This document shows positions 34,237 through 44,090 of a stretch of 64,000 nucleotides of DNA, in pieces. The stretch covers positions 186,001-250,000 of the forward strand of contig NZ_FOEP01000003.1 in the NCBI RefSeq assembly GCF_900110775.1. The letters are read 5' to 3'. The notes under the pieces were generated by a model. It worked only from the letters and a program-made list of their open reading frames with translations. It ran no database searches and had not been told where the DNA came from. A program made the translations under genes and the position numbers. Within the stretch, counting starts at the first letter, position 1; the number at the start of each line of letters is the position of its first letter. Origin of the DNA: Thalassovita taeanensis. GTDB taxonomy: Bacteria > Pseudomonadota > Alphaproteobacteria > Rhodobacterales > Rhodobacteraceae.

Positions 34237-35735
34237 AAGACGCTGGCGTATGTTTCGCGCAGGGCCTTTTTCTGAACCTTTCCCATGGTGTTACGGGGCA
34301 GTTCGGGCAGGAATAGGGTCTGTTTTGGTTGTTTGAATTTCGCCAGTTGGGTGGTGATCACATTTTCGATATCGGCCAGTGTCAGTGCGGGATTTTCGGG
34401 CACAACGACGGCGACGACGGCTTCGCCGAAATCGGGGTGCGGCACGCCGATCACCGCGCTTTCCAGAACGCCGGGAATGTCGTCGATCAGGCTTTCGATT
34501 TCCTTGGGATAGACGTTGAAGCCGCCGGTGATGATCAGATCCTTGGCGCGACCGACGATGGTGACATAGCCGTCACTGTCCTGAGTCGCGAGGTCGCCAG
34601 TGATGAACCAGCCATCGGGGCGCAGCTCTTCGGCGGTTTTTTCGGGCATCTGCCAGTAGCCTTGAAAGACGTTGGGGCCGCGCACTTCGATTACGCCGAT
34701 CTTGCCGGGGGCGACGGGGTGGTCGCCCTCCATGATCCGCAGTTCGACGCCGGGCAGGGGCAGGCCCACGGTGCCCGCGCGGCGGTCGCCGGTATAGGGG
34801 TTCGAGGTGCTCATGTTGGTTTCGGTCATACCGTAACGCTCGAGGATGCGGTGGCCGGTGCGGGTCTGCCATTTCTCGTGGGTGTCGACCAGCAGCGGGG
34901 CCGAGCCAGAGATGAACAGCCGCATGTTTTTGGCGTGCTCGGGGGTCAGTCGGGGGCTTTCGAGCAGGCGGGTATAGAAGGTGGGCACGCCCATCAGGCT
35001 GGTGGCAGTTGGCATGGCGTCCAAGATGGCCTCGGGGTCGAACTTCGGCAGGAAGACGACAGATGCACCGGCCAGAAGCGCCACGTTGGTGGCCACGAAC
35101 AGCCCGTGGGTGTGGAAGATCGGCAAGGCGTGGATCAGCACATCCTGATCGGTGAACTGCCACAGGTCACGCAGGGTTTCGGAATTGGAGGCCAGGTTGG
35201 CATGGCTGAGCATCGCGCCCTTGGAGCGGCCGGTGGTGCCCGAGGTGTAAAGGATCGCGGCCAGATCACTGCCATCGCGCGGCACGGGCTGAAAGCCGGG
35301 GTCGGCGGCGGGCAGATCGTCGGTCAGGCTGCCGTGGCCGGATTTATCGAGGGTGAACAGCGTGGCGGCACCAGCAAGCGGGGTGATTTCCGCAAGGCGC
35401 GCAGGATCGCAGACCACGATGGCAGGGGTGGCATCGGAGAGGAAATAGGCGACCTCGGGCCCGGTATAGGCGGTGTTGAGCGGCAGAAAGATGCCCCCCG
35501 CCAGCACGGTGCCGATATAGAGCTGTACCGCCTCGAGGGTCTTGTCCACCTGAACTGCGACGCGGTCGCCGGGGCGCAGGCCCGCGCCAAGCAGGCGCTG
35601 GGCGATCTGCTGTGCGCCGGTGAAAAGCTGCGCATAGGTCACGTCGGGCAGGCCGGGCCGCGTGGCAAAAACCTTGTCCGGTGTCGCTTCGGCGCCGAGG
35701 GACAGACGGGTGGCAAGGTAGTTGGTGGCAAACAT
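34230..35735 (-). CDS. matB: Malonyl-CoA synthetase (MatB-type acyl-CoA synthetase)
   Basis: 501 aa, equal to MatB of Rhodopseudomonas and rhizobia. It activates malonate to malonyl-CoA with ATP. The AMP-binding P-loop is LAAILYTSGTTGRSKGAMLSH; further motifs are HALPIFHTHGLFVATNV, FISGSAPLL, ERYGMTETNMSTSNPY and the catalytic Lys region LPRNTMGKVQKKALRE. The ERYGMTETNMSTSNPY segment is characteristic of malonyl/methylmalonyl specificity. The start MFATNYLATRL is preceded by AAGGGG six bases upstream; the frame extends further but into the divergent EamA gene. No matA or malonate carrier is adjacent. Confidence 0.9.
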   Translation of the reverse strand: MFATNYLATRLSLGAEATPDKVFATRPGLPDVTYAQLFTGAQQIAQRLLGAGLRPGDRVAVQVDKTLEAVQLYIGTVLAGGIFLPLNTAYTGPEVAYFLSDATPAIVVCDPARLAEITPLAGAATLFTLDKSGHGSLTDDLPAADPGFQPVPRDGSDLAAILYTSGTTGRSKGAMLSHANLASNSETLRDLWQFTDQDVLIHALPIFHTHGLFVATNVALLAGASVVFLPKFDPEAILDAMPTATSLMGVPTFYTRLLESPRLTPEHAKNMRLFISGSAPLLVDTHEKWQTRTGHRILERYGMTETNMSTSNPYTGDRRAGTVGLPLPGVELRIMEGDHPVAPGKIGVIEVRGPNVFQGYWQMPEKTAEELRPDGWFITGDLATQDSDGYVTIVGRAKDLIITGGFNVYPKEIESLIDDIPGVLESAVIGVPHPDFGEAVVAVVVPENPALTLADIENVITTQLAKFKQPKQTLFLPELPRNTMGKVQKKALRETYASVFS

Positions 35736-35874
35736 GGCGGACCCCTTTGTAATGCTAAATGCGCAACTCGGTATCCTTGTGTGCGCATGGATTTTATCAA
35801 GATCAAGGGGGGCCGCGCGATTGACCTTTGCCGCGCGGCCCGTCAGCATCGTTCGGCACGACAGGGGAATGCGG

Positions 35875-36798
35875 ATGCAGCCGGTTCGGGGAATATTACT
35901 GAAGCTCTGCTCGGTGCTTCTTTTCATCAGTATGTCAGCCTTGATCAAGGCGACCGCATCGCATGTGCCGCCCGGCGAGGCGGTGTTCTTCCGCTCGTTC
36001 TTTGCGATCCCGGTGATCTTTGTCTGGCTGTGGTTGCGGCGTGATCTGTCGACGGGGCTCAAGGTGGCCTCGCGCATGGGGCATTTCTGGCGTGGGTTTG
36101 TCGGGACGGCGGCGATGGGGTTGATGTTCGCCGGGCTTGGGCTGCTGCCGCTGCCAGAGGTGACGGCGATCGGTTACGCCGCGCCGCTGCTGACGGTCAT
36201 TTTCGCGGCGATGTTTCTGGGTGAAGAGGTGCGGTTGTTCCGCATGGCCGCGGTTGCGCTGGGCATGGCCGGGGTGACGATCGTTCTGGCGCCGCGGTTG
36301 ACCTTGCTGGCAAGCGAGACGGTGCAGACCACCGAAGCGCTGGGCGCGGTTCTGGTGCTGATGGGCGCGGTGTGCGCGGCATTGGCGCAGATCTATGTGC
36401 GCAAGCTGGTGCAGAGCGAACAGACCTCGGCGATCGTGTTCTATTTCTCGCTGACCTCGACCGGGTTGTCGTTGTTGACCCTGCCATTTGGCTGGGTGAT
36501 CCCAGAAGCACGCGAAGCGTTGTTGCTGGTTGCGGCGGGAATTTTGGGGGGGATGGGGCAGATTTTCCTGACCTCGGCCTATCGGTTTGCCGGGGCGTCG
36601 GTGGTGGCGCCGTTCGACTATGCCTCGATGATATTTGCCATCGGGATCGGGTATTTCATTTTCGACGAGGTGCCGACGACGCAGATGTTGCTGGGGGCGT
36701 CTTTGGTGATTTCCGCCGGGGTTCTGATCATCTGGCGCGAGCACGCGCTTGGGTTGAGGCGCAGCAAGGCGCGCGCGGGCATGACCCCGCAGGGGTAA
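35875..36798 (+). CDS. DMT superfamily transporter (EamA family)
   Basis: 307 aa inner-membrane protein with ten predicted helices in two EamA repeats. The first repeat contains ALIKATASHVPPGEAVFFRSFFAIP and the second VVAPFDYASMIFAIGIGYFIFDEVP. The family exports or imports amino acids and metabolites; the substrate is unknown. The ATG has AGGGGA six bases upstream. It is divergent from matB across about 140 bases. Confidence 0.92.
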   Translation: MQPVRGILLKLCSVLLFISMSALIKATASHVPPGEAVFFRSFFAIPVIFVWLWLRRDLSTGLKVASRMGHFWRGFVGTAAMGLMFAGLGLLPLPEVTAIGYAAPLLTVIFAAMFLGEEVRLFRMAAVALGMAGVTIVLAPRLTLLASETVQTTEALGAVLVLMGAVCAALAQIYVRKLVQSEQTSAIVFYFSLTSTGLSLLTLPFGWVIPEAREALLLVAAGILGGMGQIFLTSAYRFAGASVVAPFDYASMIFAIGIGYFIFDEVPTTQMLLGASLVISAGVLIIWREHALGLRRSKARAGMTPQG

Positions 36799-36863
36799 CC
36801 TGTTTTCGGCGTGGTATCGCAGCCAGAGTCGAAAAATCAGCAGATATGCAATTTGCCCTGACA

Positions 36864-36876
36864 TTACCAAAGGTAA
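36864..36876. promoter_or_regulatory. Inverted repeat upstream of the HlyD-RbbA operon
   Basis: TTACC-AAA-GGTAA at 36864-36876 is a perfect 13-bp inverted repeat, 16 bases before the FNR-type box. It is a possible operator, but no regulator gene is adjacent. Confidence 0.35.
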
Positions 36877-36891
36877 GGTTGCTGCCGCAAG

Positions 36892-36905
36892 TTGACTCAG
36901 GTCAA
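36892..36905. promoter_or_regulatory. FNR/DNR-type box upstream of the HlyD-RbbA operon
   Basis: TTGACTCAGGTCAA is a perfect TTGAC-N4-GTCAA palindrome with the length and layout of FNR-family sites (TTGAT-N4-ATCAA), 61 bases before the HlyD start. It could make the efflux operon respond to oxygen or nitric oxide through a Crp/Fnr protein such as FnrL or a DNR homologue. Confidence 0.5.
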
Positions 36906-36966
36906 TGCCGCGCCGATGCTGCGCCTGCAAAGTGACGCATGCGGAACAGGTATCGTGGAGAACGGG

Positions 36967-38037
36967 ATGAACTTCAAGACAGTGAAACGGGCCATGCCGC
37001 TTGTGATTATTGTTGCGGCGATCGGCGGATTCTTTCTTTGGGACAGCCTGAAGGCGGACGGCGTGCCAGCGGGGTTTGCTGCGGGAAACGGGCGGATTGA
37101 GGCGGTCGAGATCGACATTGCGGCCAAGACGCCGGGGCGAATTGCCAAAATCATGGTGGATGAGGGCGATTTTGTGGTCGCCGGGCAGGTTTTGGCGCGG
37201 GTGGACACAACTCAGCTTGAGGTGACACTGCGGCAGGCCGAAGCACAAAAGGCGCAGGCCGAGATTTCTGTTGAGACAGCCAAAATCACGATCCTGCAGC
37301 GCGAAGCCGAGAAACGTGCCGCCGAAGCCACTTTGGCACAGCGGCAGGCAACGCTGGATATGGTCGAGAAGCAGCTGGAGCGTTCGCAAAAGCTGGCGGC
37401 GAGCAACGCGCGTTCCGAGCAGGTTCTGGATTCCGATCGCGCGGCGGCACTGGGGGCCAAGGCCGCTTTCAGCGCAGGCGAAGCGGGGCTGGCGGCGTCT
37501 GAGGCGGCGATCCAGTCGGCAAAGGCGATGGTTGTACAGGCCGAGGCCGCCGTGATGGCGACGCAGGCCGCGATCGACAGCATCAAGGTACAGATCGACG
37601 ACAGCACATTGGTCGCGCCGCGCGATGGCCGGGTGCAATATCTGGTCGCGCAAGAGGGCGAAATTGTCGGGGCGGGTGGCCGGATCATCAATCTGGTGGA
37701 TCTGGGCGACGTTTACATGACCTTCTTCCTGCCAACCAGTCAGGCCGGACAGATCGGAATCGGGACCGATGTGCGGATCGTTCTGGATGCGGCCCCCGGC
37801 ATAACGGTTCCGGCGAAAGTGTCGTTCGTTTCCGATGTGGCACAGTTCACGCCCAAGACGGTCGAGACCGAGATCGAGCGGGAAAAGCTGATGTTCCGGA
37901 TCAAGGCGCAGATCGATAAGGCGTTGCTGCAGGAGTATATTCAACAGGTCAAAACCGGGTTGCCGGGGATGGCATATGTGCGGATGGACCCGCAGGCGCC
38001 TTGGCCTGCCGATCTTGAGGCGGCGTTGATCAAATGA
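36967..38037 (+). CDS. HlyD-family membrane fusion protein (YhiI-like)
   Basis: 356 aa periplasmic adaptor. A single N-terminal membrane segment ([17 protein letters not shown]) is followed by a lipoyl-like half ([29 protein letters not shown]), a long Ala/Glu/Gln-rich coiled coil at about 90-200, and the returning lipoyl/beta-barrel part with [23 protein letters not shown]. Its stop overlaps the RbbA-like gene start by four bases (ATGA), so translation is coupled. The order HlyD, RbbA, YhhJ matches the E. coli yhiI-rbbA-yhhJ operon. GGAGA precedes the ATG. Confidence 0.92.
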   Translation: MNFKTVKRAMPLVIIVAAIGGFFLWDSLKADGVPAGFAAGNGRIEAVEIDIAAKTPGRIAKIMVDEGDFVVAGQVLARVDTTQLEVTLRQAEAQKAQAEISVETAKITILQREAEKRAAEATLAQRQATLDMVEKQLERSQKLAASNARSEQVLDSDRAAALGAKAAFSAGEAGLAASEAAIQSAKAMVVQAEAAVMATQAAIDSIKVQIDDSTLVAPRDGRVQYLVAQEGEIVGAGGRIINLVDLGDVYMTFFLPTSQAGQIGIGTDVRIVLDAAPGITVPAKVSFVSDVAQFTPKTVETEIEREKLMFRIKAQIDKALLQEYIQQVKTGLPGMAYVRMDPQAPWPADLEAALIK

Positions 38038-40769
38038 CCCAACAGATCGAGCCTGTTGCACGGCTGGAGGACGTCAGCCTGTCCTATAAGGCTGTTCGCG
38101 CGCTGGAGGCGGTGACGCTGGATGTCCCTGCGGGGCAGATGGTGGGGCTGATCGGGCCGGACGGGGTGGGCAAATCCAGCCTGTTGTCACTGTTGGCCGG
38201 GGCACGGGCCGTGCAAGAGGGCCGGGTGCATGTGCTGGGTGGCGATATGACCGCGCGCGAGCATCGCGACAAGGTCTGCCCGCAGATTGCCTATATGCCT
38301 CAGGGGCTGGGCAAGAACCTGTATCCGACGCTGTCGGTTTTCGAGAACGTTGATTTCTTTGCGCGGCTGTTTGGCCACAACCGAGCCGAGCGCGAGCGCC
38401 GGATTGCAGAGCTGCTGCTGGCGACGGGGCTGTCGCCTTTTGTCGATCGGCCGGCGGGCAAGCTGTCGGGCGGGATGAAGCAGAAGCTGGGCCTGTGCTG
38501 CGCACTGATCCATGACCCCGATCTGTTGATTTTGGACGAGCCGACAACCGGTGTGGACCCGCTGTCGCGGCGGCAATTCTGGGACTTGATCGAACGGATA
38601 CGCGCCGCCCGGCCGGGGATGAGCGTGATCGTCGCGACCGCCTATATGGAAGAAGCCGCGCGCTTTGATTGGCTGGTGGCGATGGACGCCGGGCGCGTTC
38701 TGGCAACCGGCGCGCCGAAGGAGCTGCTTGAGCAAACCGGCGCGGCAAACCTGGACGCGGCCTTTATCGCGCTGCTGCCCGAGGAAGAGCGGGCGGAGCA
38801 CCACCAGGTGATCATTCCACCCCGAGCGCATCAGGCGGATGCGGGGTATGTCATCGAAGCCGAGGGGCTGACGCGGCAGTTTGGCGATTTCACTGCCGTC
38901 GAAAATGTCAGTTTTCAGATCGAGAAGGGCGAGATTTTCGGCTTTCTGGGCTCGAACGGCTGCGGCAAGACCACGACAATGAAGATGCTGACCGGCTTGT
39001 TGGTGGCGAGCGAAGGCAAGGCCCGGCTGTTTGGGCAGGGGTTGAACGCGGGCGACATCTCGATCCGGCGGCGGATCGGGTACATGAGCCAGGCGTTTTC
39101 GCTGTATACCGAACTGACGGTGCGGCAGAACTTGGAATTGCACGCCCGGCTGTTTGACATGGCGCCGGACACAATCGAGCCGCGCGTGGTCGAAATGGTC
39201 GAGCGGTTTGACCTGAACGAGGTGATCGACAGCTATCCTGGCGCGTTGCCTTTGGGGATCCGGCAACGGCTGTCGCTGGCCGTGGCAATGGTGCATGGAC
39301 CCGATATTCTGATTTTGGACGAGCCGACCAGCGGTGTGGACCCGGTGGCGCGGGATGCGTTCTGGAGCATCCTGTCAGATCTATCGCGCAAGGATGGGGT
39401 GACGATTTTCGTTTCGACCCACTTCATGAACGAGGCACAGCGCTGTGACCGGATTTCGCTGATGCACGCGGGCAAGGTTCTGGTCAGCGCCGCGCCGCAG
39501 GCGATCGTGGAGGAGCGCGGGGTAAAGACGCTGGAAGACGCGTTCATCTCGTATCTGGAAGAGGCGATCGGCGACGAGCCCGAGCCTGATGCAGCCGCGC
39601 CTGTGGTCGAGGCCACGGCGCAGCACCAGAAAAAGCGCGGATACTTCAGTTTGCGGCGGATGCTCAGTTATAGCCAGCGCGAGTCGCTGGAGCTGCGACG
39701 GGATCCAATTCGCGGGATATTGGCGACGCTGGGCAGTGTTCTGCTGATGTTTGTGGTGGGGTATGGCATCAATATGGATGTCGAGGACCTGACCTTTGCG
39801 GTGCTGGACGAAGATCAGACGGTGATAAGCCGGGACTATGTGGCGCAGATTTCGGGCTCGCGCTATTTCATCGAACAAGAGCCGATCAAGGATTATGACG
39901 ACCTGGATCGCAGGATGCGCACCGGTGAGTTGAGCCTTGCGATCGAGATCCCGAGCGGATTTGCCCGAAATCTGGAGAGAGGTCGCCCGGTCGAGATCGG
40001 CGCCTGGATCGACGGCGCAATGCCGATGCGCGCCGAGACGGTCAGCGGGTATGTGCAGGGTATTCACGCCTGGTGGATGACCGAGCGGATGCGCGAGACG
40101 TTTGGCGATGCCGCAGTGGCGGGGGCGTATTCGCTGGAAACGCGGTTCCGGTACAATCCCGACGTTGCCAGTCTGGACGCGATGGTGCCTGCGGTTATTC
40201 CGATGCTTCTGGTGCTGATCCCAGCGATGCTGGCGGCGCTGAGCGTGGTGCGCGAGAAGGAGCTTGGCTCGATCGTGAACCTTTATGTGACACCGGTCAC
40301 GCGGTTGGAATTCGTTTTGGGCAAGCAGTTGCCCTATATCGCGCTGGCGATGATGAACTTTGTGCTGTTGTTGGGGTTCGCGGTGTTGATATTTCGCGTG
40401 CCGGTCACCGGCAGCGTGACAACGCTGGCGTTTGCGGCATTGCTGTTTGTAACGGCGACGACGGGGATGGGGATGCTGATCTCGGCCTTCATGAACAGTC
40501 AGATCGCCGCGATCTTTGGTACTGCGCTTTTGACGCTGATCCCATCGGTACAGTATTCCGGCATGATAGACCCGGTTTCGTCGCTTGAGGGGTTTGGGGC
40601 GGTGATCGGGAATATCTATCCGGCGACCTATTTCGTGACGATCTCGCGCGGGACCTTTTCCAAGGCGCTGGAGTTTGCCGATCTTTGGCCGCAGTTGGTG
40701 CCGCTGTTGATCACAGGCCCAGTTTTGATTGTGTTGGCGGCGCTGTTCCTGCGCAAACAGGCGAGGTAG
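38034..40769 (+). CDS. rbbA: Fused two-ATPase ABC exporter (RbbA/YhiH type)
   Basis: 911 aa. First ABC domain (about 5-235): Walker [14 protein letters not shown], signature [20 protein letters not shown], Walker [14 protein letters not shown]. Second ABC domain (about 275-505): Walker [17 protein letters not shown], Walker [14 protein letters not shown], but the signature reads [13 protein letters not shown] in place of LSGG. The C-terminal 370 residues are an ABC-2 membrane domain with one helix, a large periplasmic loop and five further helices. E. coli RbbA binds ribosomes, but homologues in this operon layout may simply be exporters. It overlaps the adaptor gene by four bases, and the permease starts five bases after it. 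Confidence 0.9.
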   Translation: MTQQIEPVARLEDVSLSYKAVRALEAVTLDVPAGQMVGLIGPDGVGKSSLLSLLAGARAVQEGRVHVLGGDMTAREHRDKVCPQIAYMPQGLGKNLYPTLSVFENVDFFARLFGHNRAERERRIAELLLATGLSPFVDRPAGKLSGGMKQKLGLCCALIHDPDLLILDEPTTGVDPLSRRQFWDLIERIRAARPGMSVIVATAYMEEAARFDWLVAMDAGRVLATGAPKELLEQTGAANLDAAFIALLPEEERAEHHQVIIPPRAHQADAGYVIEAEGLTRQFGDFTAVENVSFQIEKGEIFGFLGSNGCGKTTTMKMLTGLLVASEGKARLFGQGLNAGDISIRRRIGYMSQAFSLYTELTVRQNLELHARLFDMAPDTIEPRVVEMVERFDLNEVIDSYPGALPLGIRQRLSLAVAMVHGPDILILDEPTSGVDPVARDAFWSILSDLSRKDGVTIFVSTHFMNEAQRCDRISLMHAGKVLVSAAPQAIVEERGVKTLEDAFISYLEEAIGDEPEPDAAAPVVEATAQHQKKRGYFSLRRMLSYSQRESLELRRDPIRGILATLGSVLLMFVVGYGINMDVEDLTFAVLDEDQTVISRDYVAQISGSRYFIEQEPIKDYDDLDRRMRTGELSLAIEIPSGFARNLERGRPVEIGAWIDGAMPMRAETVSGYVQGIHAWWMTERMRETFGDAAVAGAYSLETRFRYNPDVASLDAMVPAVIPMLLVLIPAMLAALSVVREKELGSIVNLYVTPVTRLEFVLGKQLPYIALAMMNFVLLLGFAVLIFRVPVTGSVTTLAFAALLFVTATTGMGMLISAFMNSQIAAIFGTALLTLIPSVQYSGMIDPVSSLEGFGAVIGNIYPATYFVTISRGTFSKALEFADLWPQLVPLLITGPVLIVLAALFLRKQAR

Positions 40770-40773
40770 AGCG

Positions 40774-41886
40774 ATGCGGCTGAAGACTATTCTGCATCTG
40801 GGTGTCAAGGAATTGCGCGGGCTGTTGCGGGATCCGATGCTGGCGGGGTTGATTGTCTATGCCTTTACGCTGTCGATCTATACTTCGGCCAATGCGGTGC
40901 CCGAGACGCTGAACAAGGCGACGATTGCCATCGTGGACGAGGATCGCTCGCCGGTTGTGCAGCGCGTCAGCGAAGCGTTTTATCTGCCCTATTTCAGCGC
41001 GCCGCGGCAGATCACCCGCGAAGAGATGGACGCGCGGATGGATGCGGGCAAAGATACCTTTGCGCTGAACTTTCCACCCAATTTTCAGGCGGATCTTCTG
41101 GCGGGGCGACAGCCGGTTGTTCAGCTGAACGTGGATGCGACGCGGATGGCGCAGGCGTTCAGCGGGGCGGGCTATATTCAGAATATCGTCTATACCGAGA
41201 TCACGGCTTTTCTTGCGCGAAGCCAGCAGAGTGCGGCATCGCAGGTTGCGCTGACGATGCGGGCGCGGTTCAACCCTTCGATGAACCAGACGTGGTTTGG
41301 CGCCATTTCCAACGTCATCATGGCTGTGACCATGTTGTCGATTATCCTGACCGGTGCTGCGCTGATCCGCGAGCGCGAACATGGCACGGTGGAGCATTTG
41401 CTGGTGATGCCGGTGACGGCCGCCGAAATCATGGTCAGCAAGGTCTGGTCGATGGGTCTGGTGGTGCTGGCGGCGACGGCGTTTTCGCTGAGTGTGGTGG
41501 TGCAGGGGATGTTGCAAGTTCCGATCCCCGGTTCGTTGTCGTTGTTTTTGATGGGGGCTGCGCTGCATCTGTTCGCGACGACCTCGATGGGGATTTTTCT
41601 GGCGACGCTGACGGGGTCGATGCCGCAGTTCGGTTTGTTGCTGATGCTGGTGTTGTTGCCGTTGCAGGTGCTTTCGGGGTCAGTAACGCCGCGCGAAAGT
41701 ATGCCCGAGATCATTCAGTTCATCATGCTGGCCGCGCCGAACACGCATTTCGGCATTCTGGCCGAGGCGGTTCTGTTTCGCGGGGCGGGGATGGCGGTGG
41801 TCTGGCCGCAGCTGTTGGCGTTGTTGGTCATCGGGTCGCTGCTGTTTATGTTCGCGCTGAACCGGTTCCGGGATTTTCTGCGCTGA
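40774..41886 (+). CDS. ABC-2 type permease (YhhJ-like)
   Basis: 370 aa. The N-terminal helix (near MLAGLIVYAFTLSIYTSANA) is followed by a periplasmic domain of about 130 residues and five helices, with LIREREHGTVEHLLVMPVT between them, the classic ABC-2 coupling loop. It is the second membrane subunit of the HlyD-RbbA exporter. The ATG at 40774 follows the RbbA stop by four bases; an upstream extension lies within rbbA. A degenerate relative of the 23-bp element (GATATTTTGGGACATG) follows at 41920-41937. Confidence 0.9.
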   Translation: MRLKTILHLGVKELRGLLRDPMLAGLIVYAFTLSIYTSANAVPETLNKATIAIVDEDRSPVVQRVSEAFYLPYFSAPRQITREEMDARMDAGKDTFALNFPPNFQADLLAGRQPVVQLNVDATRMAQAFSGAGYIQNIVYTEITAFLARSQQSAASQVALTMRARFNPSMNQTWFGAISNVIMAVTMLSIILTGAALIREREHGTVEHLLVMPVTAAEIMVSKVWSMGLVVLAATAFSLSVVVQGMLQVPIPGSLSLFLMGAALHLFATTSMGIFLATLTGSMPQFGLLLMLVLLPLQVLSGSVTPRESMPEIIQFIMLAAPNTHFGILAEAVLFRGAGMAVVWPQLLALLVIGSLLFMFALNRFRDFLR

Positions 41887-41943
41887 GGCCAAGGGCTTGG
41901 GGGCTGGAGCCTCTGGCGGGGATATTTTGGGACATGTGAACGC

Positions 41944-43275
41944 TCAGAGGTCCTGCAGGGCCTTGAGGGCATAGGCAGGCCCCATTACGGCGCGGCGCAA
42001 GCGCCCCAGCGGGAAGCGCGGGGCAGGGGTTTGCAGGGCCGCCGGATACGGGTGGCGAGGCGGCTTGCCCTGTACAAGGTCCGCGAGCAGGGCACCGGTA
42101 TAGGTGCCCATGGCGACGCCGTTGCCATGATAGGCAAAGCCCGCAAAGCTGTTCTGCATCCCCGGCACCGGGCCGCAATGTGGCACCAGGCTGGCGGTAA
42201 AGCAGACCATGCCGGACCAGTTGGCGGGGGTTTCAACGTGGCGCCATGCCGGGAACATCCGGTCGAAGTGCTGTCGGGTGAGCTGTTTCAGCGCGACATC
42301 AGAGGCCGGTGAGGATTGCAGCCCACCCCGCATGCCAAACAGGAAGCGGTTGTCGGGCATCAGGCGGAAATAATGCAGCAGGTTGCGGGTGTCATAGGCC
42401 ATTTGCCGACTGGTCCAACCGGCGGCGTCAAGCTCGGTTGGGGTCAGGGGGCGGGTGACCAGCACGTTGGATTGCGCGGGCATATAGCGGGCGGCCAGCC
42501 AAGGGGGGGTGTCCTCGGACGAGTAGCCGTTGGTGGCAAAGATCAGGCGTTTGGCGCGGATCGTGGCGGTTGGGGTTGTGACCGTGTGCGGGGCGCCCTG
42601 TGCGATGTGTTGCGCCGGGCTGTGGCCGTGGATGCGGGCACCTGCGGCCTCGGCCGCGCTGAGCAGACCCGACAGGTATTTGCGCGGGTGCAGGCCAAAG
42701 CCGATCGGGATGGTCATACCGCCGTGGAACGGCCCGGCAAGGCCAAGGCCGGGCAGGTCGGATTGGCTGTGCAGGGTGGGGGCGGCGCCGTAGCTGGTGG
42801 TGATCTGATCGGCGTGGGCGCGCAGGTCGCGCATGGCGCGGGCGTTGTGCGCCAGAATGGTTTCGCCCTGCGAGTGGGTGTCGGCGTCGATTCCATGCTG
42901 GGTGAGCAAGTCGCCGACCAGCGTGACGGCGGCCCGTTCGGCCTGATGCCACCCTTGCGCGCCGGAAGGGCCAAAGCGCCTGTTCAGGGTCGAATCCGAG
43001 GCTTTGGTGCCGCCAAGGCAGCAAAAGCCGCCGTTGCGGCCCGATGCGCCCCAGCCGGGGAACTCGCTGTCGATCACGGTGACGGCGACGCCGTCTTGTG
43101 CCAGGTGCAGCGCGGCGGACAGGCCGGTGAACCCGGCGCCGATGATCAGCACATCGGTGCTGTGATCGCCCTCAAGCGCGGGGCGATCCAGCAGCGTGTC
43201 GGGCACGGCCTGCGACCAGTGACATGTGTCGAGCGGCGCAGGCCCGTAAGCGTGCGCGGGAAAAATATGTTTCAT
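41944..43275 (-). CDS. FAD-dependent oxidoreductase (gamma-glutamylputrescine oxidase / PuuB-like)
   Basis: 443 aa DAO-family flavoenzyme. The FAD-binding motif is VLIIGAGFTGLSAALHLAQDG near residue 42, and SEFPGWGASGRNGGFC contains the GRNGG segment typical of PuuB and related amine oxidases. The C-terminal FAD site is FAGFAYHGNGVAMGTYTGALLADLV. It would oxidise an N-modified polyamine or amino acid to aldehyde, with hydrogen peroxide. The gene is last in the Pot operon and overlaps the permease upstream by four bases. No puuA is nearby, so the gamma-glutamyl substrate is not certain. Confidence 0.85.
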   Translation of the reverse strand: MKHIFPAHAYGPAPLDTCHWSQAVPDTLLDRPALEGDHSTDVLIIGAGFTGLSAALHLAQDGVAVTVIDSEFPGWGASGRNGGFCCLGGTKASDSTLNRRFGPSGAQGWHQAERAAVTLVGDLLTQHGIDADTHSQGETILAHNARAMRDLRAHADQITTSYGAAPTLHSQSDLPGLGLAGPFHGGMTIPIGFGLHPRKYLSGLLSAAEAAGARIHGHSPAQHIAQGAPHTVTTPTATIRAKRLIFATNGYSSEDTPPWLAARYMPAQSNVLVTRPLTPTELDAAGWTSRQMAYDTRNLLHYFRLMPDNRFLFGMRGGLQSSPASDVALKQLTRQHFDRMFPAWRHVETPANWSGMVCFTASLVPHCGPVPGMQNSFAGFAYHGNGVAMGTYTGALLADLVQGKPPRHPYPAALQTPAPRFPLGRLRRAVMGPAYALKALQDL

Positions 43276-44090
43276 GATGTGCGCGCTGCGGCCTGTTCAT
43301 CGCGTTGTTGCGCCACGGCGGCGCGTTTCGAAATGATCGAGGCCGAGATCACGCCGATGGACACAAGGCCGATCATGATGGTCGAAAGCGCGTTGATTTC
43401 AGGGCTGACGCCAAGGCGCACGGCCGAGAAGATCTTGATTGGCAGGGTGGTGGCCGAGGGGCCAGCGGTGAACGAGGCGATCACCAGATCATCCAGCGAC
43501 AGGGTGAAGGCCAGCAGCCAGCCAGAGATCACGGCGGGTGCGATGATCGGCAGGGTGACGAGGCGGAACGCATCGAAGGCTGAGCAGCCAAGATCAAGCG
43601 CGGCCTCTTCCAGCGATTTATCGAAGCTGACGAGGCGCGATGAGACCACGACCGAGACATAGCACATGGCGAAGGTGGTATGGGCCAGAATGATGGTGAA
43701 AATCCCGCGGTCCAGCCCGATGCCGATGAACAGCAGCAGCAGCGACAGGCCGGTGATGACTTCGGGCATCACCAGCGGTGCATAGATCATGCCGGAAAAC
43801 AGCGTGCGCCCGGCAAAGCGCCCGGCCCGGACCAGAACATAGGCGGCCATGGTGCCCAGCACCGTGGCGATGGTCGAACTGATCACGGCGACCTTGATCG
43901 TGACCCATGCGGCATCAAGAAAGGCCTGGTTTTGCAGCAGGGTGCCATACCATTTGGTCGAAAATCCGGCCCAGACCGTGACCAGTTTCGAGGCGTTGAA
44001 GCTGTAGATCACCAGAATGATCATCGGCAGGTACAGGAAGGCAAAGCCAAGGGTCAGCGAGGTGGCGTTGAACCATGTAAAGCGTCTCAT
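43272..44090 (-). CDS. potI: Putrescine/spermidine ABC transporter permease (PotI/PotC type)
   Basis: 272 aa, six membrane helices. The EAA loop for ATPase contact reads SLEEAALDLGCSAFDAFRLVTLPIIAPAVISG. N-terminal SFNASKLVTVWAGFSTKWY is a PotC/PotI hallmark. It partners PotH, PotG and PotF in the same operon. Coupled by four-base overlaps to both neighbours. Confidence 0.93.
   Translation of the reverse strand: MRRFTWFNATSLTLGFAFLYLPMIILVIYSFNASKLVTVWAGFSTKWYGTLLQNQAFLDAAWVTIKVAVISSTIATVLGTMAAYVLVRAGRFAGRTLFSGMIYAPLVMPEVITGLSLLLLFIGIGLDRGIFTIILAHTTFAMCYVSVVVSSRLVSFDKSLEEAALDLGCSAFDAFRLVTLPIIAPAVISGWLLAFTLSLDDLVIASFTAGPSATTLPIKIFSAVRLGVSPEINALSTIMIGLVSIGVISASIISKRAAVAQQRDEQAAARTS

Noticed and set aside
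35935..38061. 708-codon open frame antisense to the EamA and HlyD genes
   Set aside because: Same reason: shadow of two clear genes with no coding signs of its own.
41915..41940. Seventh copy of the 23-bp element after the YhhJ-like gene
   Set aside because: GATATTTTGGGACATGTGAA shares only the GC lead and the ATTTT core; the TCAGAAAGAAAC part is missing. It may be a related type but is not counted.
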